Below are positions 54,702 through 61,986 of a stretch of DNA of 64,000 nt, piece by piece. The DNA comes from Planctomyces sp. GTDB taxonomy: Bacteria > Planctomycetota > Planctomycetia > Planctomycetales > Planctomycetaceae. The stretch covers positions 1-64,000 of the forward strand of contig JAHBXW010000011.1 in assembly GCA_019636235.1 (NCBI GenBank). The letters are read 5' to 3'. Position 1 is the stretch's first letter. Every line of letters starts with the position of its first letter. The position numbers and the translations under genes were made by a program. Under the pieces are notes generated by a model. It was not told the origin of the DNA. It searched no databases and saw nothing but the letters and a program-made list of their open reading frames with translations.

Positions 54702-54791
54702 CCGATCGCGGCGGCCATCCCGGGCTCGCGGCCAGCCCGGACGCCAGGACGGCGCGTCGCGACGGATCCCCCGGACGACGGCTCCGCGGAA

Positions 54792-55496
54792 TCACTCCGC
54801 GGGTTCGCCCTTCGCCGGTCCGACGATTCGTGTCCGGTGGCTTTCGATGTGCGTCCGCAACTGCGTCTCGGCGCGGGACACGCGGCCGGCGCGGAGATCG
54901 TCGAGGATCGCCTGGTGGGCGACCACTCCGCCCGACCATTCCGCCTTGCGGACGCTTTCGCGAAACCGCTGAAAGAAGACGGCCAGGACGTCGGCGAAGG
55001 CCATCAACGGCGTCAGGCCGCTGGCCTCGATCAGGCTGCGGTGGAACTCGATGTCCAGCGTGACCCAGCGCTGCAGGGTCCGCGCATCCCGGAGGCGGGC
55101 GTTGATGCCGCTGAGCCCATCGTAAAGGGCGGGGTCGTCCTTCATGCGGCGGGCGACGTGCGGCAGAACGCCCGTTTCGATGATCACGCGCGTGTCGATC
55201 AGCACGGCGGGGTCGGCCTCCTGCAGCGCGGGATTGAGGCCCAGGTAGCCGGTGATGCGTTCCATCCGCATCCGGCCGACCGTCAATCCGCGCCCCGGCC
55301 GGGCTTCCAGAACGCCGATGAACTCCAGCGACTTGGTGGCCTCGCGAAGGCTCAGCCGGCTGACTCCGAAGCGGGTCGCGAGCTCGCCTTCGGTCGGCAG
55401 CCGATCCCCGGGCCGGAGCCCCTCGTCGGCGATGTATTGCTGGATGCGCTGGGCGACGACGTCCCGCAACCGGGTCCGGCCGATGGTTTCCAGCAT
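54792..55496 (-). CDS. FadR/GntR-family transcriptional regulator
   Basis: A 234-residue regulator from ATG 55496. The N-terminal winged HTH of the GntR type (LRDVVAQRIQQYIADEGLRP, then RLPTEGELATRFGVSRLSLR) is followed by an FCD ligand-binding domain (about 85-215) with DTRVIIETGVLPHVARRM, LDIEFHRSLIEASG and HQAILDDLRAGR, including the Asp/His residues that bind metal and small carboxylates in FCD proteins. It diverges from the dehydrogenase gene at 55654 over 157 bases containing a FadR-like palindrome (55568-55578). It probably represses the six-gene operon until a hydroxyacid or related carboxylate is present. Confidence 0.92.
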   Translation of the reverse strand: MLETIGRTRLRDVVAQRIQQYIADEGLRPGDRLPTEGELATRFGVSRLSLREATKSLEFIGVLEARPGRGLTVGRMRMERITGYLGLNPALQEADPAVLIDTRVIIETGVLPHVARRMKDDPALYDGLSGINARLRDARTLQRWVTLDIEFHRSLIEASGLTPLMAFADVLAVFFQRFRESVRKAEWSGGVVAHQAILDDLRAGRVSRAETQLRTHIESHRTRIVGPAKGEPAE

Positions 55497-55567
55497 GCAC
55501 AGGCTCCGAAACGGGAACGACGGCGGCGGGGCGAGGATGCTTGCAGCGCGCCGCGCCGGCGGGTAGT

Positions 55568-55578
55568 TTATCTGACAA
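55568..55578. promoter_or_regulatory. candidate FadR-type operator
   Basis: TTATCTGACAA is an imperfect palindrome (TTGTC / GACAA with one mismatch) and fits the FadR-subfamily consensus T-N-G-T-N3-A-C-N-A at all but one position. It lies in an AT-rich patch of the divergent region, 75 bases before the dehydrogenase start and 71 bases before the regulator start. A direct repeat ATCTGA occurs at 55570 and 55578. The position would let the regulator control both directions. Confidence 0.45.
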
Positions 55579-55653
55579 TCTGATGGTACGCCAGCCAGTC
55601 CCGGCGCGCCGCTTTCGCCCATTCCGTATCTGTCCCATCGCCCCAGGCCCCCG

Positions 55654-56631
55654 ATGAAGGTCGCGGTCACCGATTACTCGTTCCCCGACCTGTCCATTGA
55701 GGAGGGCCTGCTCCGCGGCCCGGACTGCGACATCGTCGCCTGGAAGGAACGGCGGACCCCGCGGGAACTCACGGAACTGGTCGCCGACGCGGGCGCCGTG
55801 CTGACCCAGTTCGCTCCCGTCAATGCGGAAGTCATCGCCGCAATGGGCCGGGCGCGGGTCATCGTCCGGTACGGCATCGGCGTCGACAATGTGGACCTGG
55901 CCGCCGCCCGCGCGCGGGGCATCCCGGTCTGCAACATCCCCGATTACTGCATCGACGAAGTCGCCGATCACACGCTGGCGTTCATTCTCGGCTGCACGCG
56001 GCAGGTCCTTCCGAATGCCTTGCTGGTCCGCGAGGGGCAATGGGGGCTGGCGACGCCTTTGGAGGGGCTCAGGACGCTGCGCGACCAGGTCGTGGGCTGC
56101 GTGGGCTTCGGGCGGATCGGCCGGGAAGTGCTGAGCCGGCTCGCGCCGTTCAAATGCCGACGGCTGGTGTTCGATCCGATGGTCCCCCCGGAAGCGATCC
56201 GCGCCGCCGGCTGCGAACCGTCGACGCTCGACGCGCTGCTCGCGGAATCGGACATCGTGACGCTGCACTGCCCGTCGACCCCCGAGACGCGGAAACTCCT
56301 GAACGCGTCGTCGATCGCCCGCATGCGGCCGGGCGGCATCGTGGTGAATCTCGCGCGGGGCGACCTCGTGGACACCGCGGCGCTGGCGGCGGCGCTCGAA
56401 TCCGGCCAACTGTCGGCAGCGGCCATCGACGTCTGCGACCCGGAACCGATCCCTGAAGACAGCCCGCTGCGCACGCTGCCCAACGTGATCGCGGCGTCGC
56501 ACATCGCCTCAGCCAGCCCGAAGGCGGTGCGGACGCTGCGTGAAACGGCTGCGCGGATCGCGGGCATGGCGCTGCGCGGCGAGCGTCTGCCGAACATCGT
56601 CAACGGCGTCGAGCCGGCGGGTGCTCCATGA
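55654..56631 (+). CDS. D-2-hydroxyacid dehydrogenase (C-terminal-binding-protein-like)
   Basis: A 325-residue NAD-dependent dehydrogenase of the D-isomer 2-hydroxyacid family. It has VIVRYGIGVDNVDL, the NAD loop VGCVGFGRIGREV, catalytic Arg in VVNLARGDLVD, Glu in DVCDPEPIPE and His in VIAASHIASAS. It should oxidise a D-2-hydroxyacid or reduce a 2-oxoacid; the true substrate is unknown. The gene overlaps the next by 4 bases (ATGA), so translation is coupled with the Ldh2-type dehydrogenase, which has the opposite stereochemical preference in many members. Confidence 0.9.
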   Translation: MKVAVTDYSFPDLSIEEGLLRGPDCDIVAWKERRTPRELTELVADAGAVLTQFAPVNAEVIAAMGRARVIVRYGIGVDNVDLAAARARGIPVCNIPDYCIDEVADHTLAFILGCTRQVLPNALLVREGQWGLATPLEGLRTLRDQVVGCVGFGRIGREVLSRLAPFKCRRLVFDPMVPPEAIRAAGCEPSTLDALLAESDIVTLHCPSTPETRKLLNASSIARMRPGGIVVNLARGDLVDTAALAAALESGQLSAAAIDVCDPEPIPEDSPLRTLPNVIAASHIASASPKAVRTLRETAARIAGMALRGERLPNIVNGVEPAGAP

Positions 56632-57698
56632 CGGCCGGCGGGCGGGTTCCGGTCGCCGCGCTGCGCGGGTTCGCGGCGGCGGCGTTTCGCGCCGTCGGGC
56701 TGGCGCCTGTCGATGCTGACGAGTCCGCCGATCTTCTGGCGACGACCGACGCCATGGGCGTCCACACTCACGGGACGAAGTTGCTGGCGGGGTATCTGCG
56801 AAAGTTGAAGGGGGGCGGCTACGATCCGGGCGCGCGTCCGCGGATCGAGCGGGAAGGCCCGGCGTGGGCGATTCTGGACGGGGCGTCGTCGTTGGGACAG
56901 ATCGGCTGTCTGCAGGCGGTGCGGACGGCGATCGACAAGGCCCGCGCCTGCGGCATCGCGTACGTCGGATTGCGGAACACGGGACACATCGGCGCCGCCG
57001 GGCAGTACGCGGCATTGGCCGCCCGCGAGGGGCTGATCGCAATGGTTGCCGGGAACGACATTCCCAGCGTGGCGGCGCCCGGTTCCTGCAGGGCCGTGCT
57101 GGGCAGCAACCCGATCGCCTATGGGATTCCCGTCGCAGGAGGGGATCCGATTCTGCTGGACATCGCGACGGCGGCCGTCGCGGGCGGCAAAGTCTACGCG
57201 GCGCTGCAGCGCGGCGAGAGGATTCCGCCGACCTGGTTGATCGGCCCCGACGGCCATCCGACGTGCGATGGCTCGCTGTATCCCCAGCAGGCGTCGCTGG
57301 CGCCGATGGCCGGCCACAAGGGCTACGGGTTCGGCCTGTGGTGCGAAGTGCTGTCCGCCGTGCTGCCGGCAGGGCACAGCACATGGCAGGTGGGGAGCTG
57401 GATCTTCGATGAGCCCTCGCGGCCGTCGTGGCACAATGCGGCGTTCACGGTGATTGATGTCGGCCAGTTGACGCCGCGCGGGGAATTCGACGCCCGGTTG
57501 CGGCGGCTGATTGATGAGCTGCATGCCGCGCCCCCGGCGGAAGGCACGCAGGGAGTCGAGCTGCCGGGCGAACGGGAGTGGCGCTGGCTGCGCCGGTCGG
57601 AGGCGGACGGCATCGAGTTGCCGGCCGATGTGCGGTTGAAGCTCCGGGAGGCTGCGGCGGTCGCTGAATTGCCATTGCCGGAATGGTGCGCTGGCTGA
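56628..57698 (+). CDS. Ldh2/MDH-type 2-hydroxyacid dehydrogenase
   Basis: A 356-residue NAD(P)-dependent dehydrogenase of the malate/L-lactate/ureidoglycolate/sulfolactate family (Ldh2). Features are DAMGVHTHGTKLLAGYLRKL (the catalytic-site His-x-His region), NTGHIGAAGQYA, SNPIAYGIPVAGGDPILLDI and MAGHKGYGFGLWCEVLS. It overlaps the preceding gene by 4 bases. A pair of stereochemically opposite dehydrogenases could racemise a hydroxyacid via its oxoacid, as in SlcC/ComC sulfolactate metabolism; whether sulfolactate is the substrate here cannot be decided from sequence. Confidence 0.88.
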   Translation: MTAGGRVPVAALRGFAAAAFRAVGLAPVDADESADLLATTDAMGVHTHGTKLLAGYLRKLKGGGYDPGARPRIEREGPAWAILDGASSLGQIGCLQAVRTAIDKARACGIAYVGLRNTGHIGAAGQYAALAAREGLIAMVAGNDIPSVAAPGSCRAVLGSNPIAYGIPVAGGDPILLDIATAAVAGGKVYAALQRGERIPPTWLIGPDGHPTCDGSLYPQQASLAPMAGHKGYGFGLWCEVLSAVLPAGHSTWQVGSWIFDEPSRPSWHNAAFTVIDVGQLTPRGEFDARLRRLIDELHAAPPAEGTQGVELPGEREWRWLRRSEADGIELPADVRLKLREAAAVAELPLPEWCAG

Positions 57699-57735
57699 CG
57701 AATTCATCAGATCCGGTCCTGCTTGGGAGGGAAGC

Positions 57736-59496
57736 ATGACGAGACATCCACACGGCCGCTCACATCTGCACCGGGGGGGCTCGCCGATCGGCGCGGGGCT
57801 CGCGCGACGGGCCGCGACGCTGGCGGCCGCCGCGGCGCTGGTCGCCGCCCTCTCAATGACGTCTGGCGCGGTCGCGGACGAACCGTCCAGGTTCGTCGAC
57901 CACTCGCTGCTGATCGCGCCCGAGCTGCCCTGCACGTGGCCCTCGTATCCGTTCCCCCGATTTCAGATCACCCATCAGCGGCGGATCGGTCCGGATTCGG
58001 CGTACAACGTCGACGTTCTGTTGATCGACGGCAACACGGGGACGCAGCTCGACGTGCCGCCGCATTCGGTGGCGCGTCCGGACCTGAACCGCGAAAAGTC
58101 GGGGCCGTTGGGGCTGGCGTTCACCGACCGGATCGAGGCCTGGCAGTTCGGCGGCGAGGCGTGCGTCGTCGATGTCCGGGACCTGCTCGACCAGGCGCCC
58201 AAGGGAGTCAGCCCGCTGGTTCTGCGGCAGCACGTCGAACGGTTCGAAGCGGCCAACCGTCCGCTGCGGTTCGGGGATGTGGCGCTGTTTCGCAGCGACT
58301 ATTCGGACCGCTACTACCGCCCCTTTCCGGAGGGGCGGCGATTCATCGCGGACGTCCTTGATCGGCAGGCGCCGGGGTATCCGGATCCTGATCCGGACTG
58401 CATGGAGTTTCTCGCCAGCCGCGGCGTGATGGCTCTCGGAACGGACAGCGCCAGCATGGGGCCGTTGCCCGATCTCGCGGAGCCGACGCATTACGCCGGG
58501 TTGAAGCACGGCATGATCTGGACGGAGAGCGCGACGAACCTGGGAGCGCTGCCGGCGACGGGGGCGTTCTATTGCATGCTGGGCCCCCGGCACGAAGGCG
58601 GTCCCTACGGCGAGGGGCGGGCCTTCTCGATCGTCGGCGGCGAGTTGCCGGCGCGGCTCATCGACTCGGCTCGGAACCGCCGGGCAGTCGAATTGTCGCC
58701 CGTGCTGTCGCCCCGCCATCCGGTGACGAATCCCGGGATCGGTTCCGGGGAGCACCGCCAGACGTACTTGAAGATCGATTTTCTGTACTCCGAGTACCTG
58801 GACCTGTGGCATCACGCGCATCTCATGGACGCGATGGCGGGGACGCATCTCGTGCCGCCGTCTTACGCTCTGCCCGAGAAAGAACTCGACGAACCCTACG
58901 CTCCCGAAGTCCGGGGCTGGCTGGAGGAATACGAGCGTCGCTATGGCGAGCGGGGCTTCAGTTCGCTGACGACCGAGAAAGTGCCGCTCGACTGGACGTG
59001 CGGTCCGGCGCGGGTCGTGGATGTGCGGTCGCTGGTCGGCAGCGTTGAACGTTCGCAGTGGCCGGCGTCGCCGGAGATCACCCCCGCGCTGCTGGAAGCC
59101 TGGGAGGCGGAACACGGACGGCTGCGCGAGGGGGACGTCGTGCTGCTCCGCACGGGCCATCTCGACGCGCATTATCGGGAGTCGCCGGAGGAGGCAGGCG
59201 CGTGGGCCGATCCGCAGGCCGGCAAGGCGGAAGGCTGGCCGGCGCTGGGGCCGGACGCCGTCGTGTTCTTGAAATCTCGAGGCATTCGCTGCGTGGGGAC
59301 GGATGCGCCGGACCTGGGGGGCGTCGATGCCCGGCGGGCGCTGATGACGTACTGGGCGCTCGGCAGCCGGGAGATGGTGGGCGTTGAGTTCCTGCACAAC
59401 CTGGGGAACGTGCCCGACGGCGCGTACTTCCTGTTCGCGGCGCTGAAGATCGCGGACTGCCATGGGGGCCCGGGCCGGGCCATCGTCCTGTACTGA
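57736..59496 (+). CDS. secreted two-domain cyclase family protein (KynB-like)
   Basis: A 586-residue protein with a long signal peptide ([20 protein letters not shown]). Two domains of the cyclase/kynurenine formamidase family lie in tandem. Each has a recognisable core (first: LRFGDVALFRSDYSDRYY, GVMALGTDSASMGP; second: LREGDVVLLRTGHLDAHY, GIRCVGTDAPDLGG). The family metal motif HxGTHxDxPxH is incomplete in both: the first reads NTGTQLDVPPH (Asp and last His kept), the second AGTHLVPPSY (middle His kept). The retained ligands are complementary, so a composite site or loss of metal binding is possible. Located 37 bases after the Ldh2 gene, in the operon. Confidence 0.82.
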   Translation: MTRHPHGRSHLHRGGSPIGAGLARRAATLAAAAALVAALSMTSGAVADEPSRFVDHSLLIAPELPCTWPSYPFPRFQITHQRRIGPDSAYNVDVLLIDGNTGTQLDVPPHSVARPDLNREKSGPLGLAFTDRIEAWQFGGEACVVDVRDLLDQAPKGVSPLVLRQHVERFEAANRPLRFGDVALFRSDYSDRYYRPFPEGRRFIADVLDRQAPGYPDPDPDCMEFLASRGVMALGTDSASMGPLPDLAEPTHYAGLKHGMIWTESATNLGALPATGAFYCMLGPRHEGGPYGEGRAFSIVGGELPARLIDSARNRRAVELSPVLSPRHPVTNPGIGSGEHRQTYLKIDFLYSEYLDLWHHAHLMDAMAGTHLVPPSYALPEKELDEPYAPEVRGWLEEYERRYGERGFSSLTTEKVPLDWTCGPARVVDVRSLVGSVERSQWPASPEITPALLEAWEAEHGRLREGDVVLLRTGHLDAHYRESPEEAGAWADPQAGKAEGWPALGPDAVVFLKSRGIRCVGTDAPDLGGVDARRALMTYWALGSREMVGVEFLHNLGNVPDGAYFLFAALKIADCHGGPGRAIVLY

Positions 59497-59555
59497 ACTG
59501 ACGGTCGCTGGCGGGTCCCGCACGGCAAAGTGTGGGGAGGCGCGGCGCCGGAACG

Positions 59556-61142
59556 ATGGAGGCGACGACGAACATGACGCAGGCCGGCGCGATCCCCCCC
59601 TGGGACAAGGCGGAGCTTCCCGAGCCCCGCCCCCTGTCCTGGCGGAACTGGACCAGCTTCATTGGTCCCGGCATCGTGATGATGGGGATTCAGATCGGCG
59701 GCGGCGAATGGCTGCTGGGTCCGACGGTGACGGCGAAATACGGCGGCGGGCTGATGTGGATCGCGACCATCGCGATTCTCTGCCAGGTGTTTTACAACCT
59801 GGAATGCGGCCGATACGCGCTGTACTGCGGCGAGCCGGTGCTGACGGGCTTCATGCGCTGCCGCCCGGGTCCGCCGTTCTGGCTGGGGCTGATGCTGCTG
59901 CTGAACCTTTCGGCGCTGGTGCCGGGCCTCTCAACGCATGGCGCGGCGATCATCGCGTCGCTGATTCTGGATCGTCCGCCGACGCTCGACGACCGCTGGC
60001 TGGTGACGGCGCTGGCCTACGCGTGCCTGTTTGGAGTCGCGCTGCCGGTGCTGATCGGCGGCAAGGTGTATAACGTGCTGCAGGTGGTGATGACGGCCAA
60101 GGTCATCATTGTGCTGGGGTTCTGCCTGACGATCGGCATCCTGTTTGTCAGTCCGGCGAGCTGGTGGAACGTGCTCAGCGGGTTCGTGAAGTTCGGGCAC
60201 GTGCCGGTCAGCGACGGGCAGGGGGGCGAAGTCGTCGTCAGCGGGCTGGGCCACTACTGGGGCACGGGGGAGTGGCCGGTGGTGTCGATGACCAGCATCG
60301 TCGTGCTGGGCGCGTTCGCCGGCTACGCGGGGGGCGGGGGACTGGCGAACTCGACGTATTCCAGTTTCGTGCGCGACAAGGGCTGGGGCATGGGCAGCCA
60401 GGTGGGCGCGATCCCCAGCGCCGTCGGCGGGCATGCCGTGGCGCTCAGCCATGTCGGCAAGGTGTTCGACCTGACGCCCGAGAACCTGCGGCGCTGGAAG
60501 GGATGGTGGCGTTACGTCATCACCGATCAGGTCTTCATCTGGGCCCCGGGGTGCTTCATGGGCATGGCCCTGCCGGCCCTGATTTCGATGCAGTTCTCGC
60601 AGTATTCGACCATCACCGGCGAACAGGCCAGCGTCGCGCAGGCGCTGATCACGGCCGACGGCATCCGCAACGCGGGGTTCAGCCCCGTCGTCGCGCAGAT
60701 CCTGTGGCTGGCCGCGCTGTTCACCGGCCTGATGGTCATGCTGCCCAGCCAGATGTCGATCGTGGACGATTTCAGCCGTCGCTGGACGGACGCCATCTGG
60801 ACGGCCAACCGCCGCGTCCGCGACACCATGCGGCCGCATCAGGTGAAATACATCTACTACGCCATCCTGGGCAGCTACGTGCTGTGGTCGTTCGTGTGCG
60901 CGTACTTTTTCAGCGCCGTGCCGCGGCTGATGACCGACTTCATCGCCAACTTCAACAACCTGGCGCTGGGGGTGACGTCGTTTCAGCTGCTGTGGATCAA
61001 CCATCGGCTGTTGCCGAAGGCGGTCCGCCCGCGGTGGCATCACTCCCTGGGGGTGCTGTGCTGCGGGACGTTCTACCTGGGCCTGACGTGGCTGGTGTTC
61101 GCGTACAAGATCTGGCCGCTGATGACGGGCCGGGGAGCATGA
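59556..61142 (+). CDS. Nramp-like membrane transporter without metal motif
   Basis: A 528-residue integral membrane protein of about 12 helices, distantly Nramp-like (LeuT fold). ATG 59556 was chosen because a GGGGAGG lies upstream; GTG 59532 is possible. TM1 reads FIGPGIVMMGIQIGGGEWLL; Nramp proteins have D-P-G-N here, which binds the metal, and it is replaced by G-G-G-E. The TM6 region reads FAGYAGGGGLANSTYSS, without the M-P-H motif. Other helices are well formed (AKVIIVLGFCLTIGILFVS). It lies between a cyclase and an SDR gene in a catabolic operon, so an organic carboxylate may be carried rather than Mn2+ or Fe2+. Confidence 0.78.
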   Translation: MEATTNMTQAGAIPPWDKAELPEPRPLSWRNWTSFIGPGIVMMGIQIGGGEWLLGPTVTAKYGGGLMWIATIAILCQVFYNLECGRYALYCGEPVLTGFMRCRPGPPFWLGLMLLLNLSALVPGLSTHGAAIIASLILDRPPTLDDRWLVTALAYACLFGVALPVLIGGKVYNVLQVVMTAKVIIVLGFCLTIGILFVSPASWWNVLSGFVKFGHVPVSDGQGGEVVVSGLGHYWGTGEWPVVSMTSIVVLGAFAGYAGGGGLANSTYSSFVRDKGWGMGSQVGAIPSAVGGHAVALSHVGKVFDLTPENLRRWKGWWRYVITDQVFIWAPGCFMGMALPALISMQFSQYSTITGEQASVAQALITADGIRNAGFSPVVAQILWLAALFTGLMVMLPSQMSIVDDFSRRWTDAIWTANRRVRDTMRPHQVKYIYYAILGSYVLWSFVCAYFFSAVPRLMTDFIANFNNLALGVTSFQLLWINHRLLPKAVRPRWHHSLGVLCCGTFYLGLTWLVFAYKIWPLMTGRGA

Positions 61143-61152
61143 GGTCGTGGCG

Positions 61153-61986
61153 ATGAACCTGTTTGATCTGAGTGGCCGTGTGGCGGTGGTGTCGGGGGCG
61201 GCGCAGGGGCTGGGCCGCGCGACGGCGCTGGCGGTCGCGGAGCAGGGCGCGGACGTCGCGCTGGTCGACCGCAATGCGGCGGGGGCCGAGGCGACCGCGG
61301 CCGAGATTCGGAAGATGGGACGCCGAACGCTCGTTTCGGGCTGTGACGTCTCGTCGCCGGAGGCGATCGCCGGGCTGTTTCGCGAAGTGGATCGCGAGTT
61401 CGGGCGCGTGGATTTCCTGGGGAACATCGCGGGGGACGGGCATCTCGCCCCACCGGAGGAGCTGTCGATCGATGACCTGCAGCGGGTGTTGCAGAACCTT
61501 GTCGTGGGCCGGTTCGCCATGTGTCAGGAGGCGGGTCGGCGGATGCTGGCCCGGGGGCGGGGCTCGATCATGAACATCGGATCGCTGGCCAGCACGACGG
61601 CGCTGGGCCGGGGCCATGTGGCGTACAGCATGGCGATGGGCGCGGTGGTGCAGATGACGCGCGAGCTCAGCACCGAATGGAGCGCCCGCGGCGTGCGGGT
61701 CAACGCCGTCCTGCCGGCGCAGGTCGTGAATCCCAGCCTGGAGGCGCGGATGTCGCAGGACCCGCTGCTGGAGGGCCGGTTCCTGAAGGGCATCCCGGCC
61801 GGTCGGCTGGGTCAGCCACGGGACATCATGGGTCTGGCGGTGCTGCTGGCCTCGGACGCCTCCGAGTGGATCACCGGGGCCATCATTGCCATGGATGGCG
61901 GCAACCTGGCGATGAATGCTGGCGGCACGCCGGGCCATGAAGCGCATCGCGTGCAGTCATTTCGAGCGGAAACGAGCAGGACGTAA
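61153..61986 (+). CDS. short-chain dehydrogenase/reductase, catalytic Lys missing
   Basis: A 277-residue classical SDR. ATG 61153 is preferred over GTG 61147 because the AGG at 61142 is then 8 bases away. It has the cofactor loop VVSGAAQGLGRAT, NIAG in place of NNAG, Ser in IMNIGSLAS and the Tyr in AYSMAMGAVV. At Tyr+4 the sequence has Met where nearly all SDRs have Lys (Y-S-M-A-M instead of Y-x-x-x-K), so catalysis would be impaired or altered. The C-terminus (AIIAMDGGN) is typical. It starts 10 bases after the transporter and is directly followed by the E1 gene (TAAATG). Confidence 0.85.
   Translation: MNLFDLSGRVAVVSGAAQGLGRATALAVAEQGADVALVDRNAAGAEATAAEIRKMGRRTLVSGCDVSSPEAIAGLFREVDREFGRVDFLGNIAGDGHLAPPEELSIDDLQRVLQNLVVGRFAMCQEAGRRMLARGRGSIMNIGSLASTTALGRGHVAYSMAMGAVVQMTRELSTEWSARGVRVNAVLPAQVVNPSLEARMSQDPLLEGRFLKGIPAGRLGQPRDIMGLAVLLASDASEWITGAIIAMDGGNLAMNAGGTPGHEAHRVQSFRAETSRT

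Noticed and set aside
57736-59496. Cyclase gene as a sequencing-frameshift fusion of two genes
   Set aside because: The frame is continuous, with a single signal peptide and smooth linker; both halves lack complete motifs in a complementary manner, which argues for a genuine two-domain protein.
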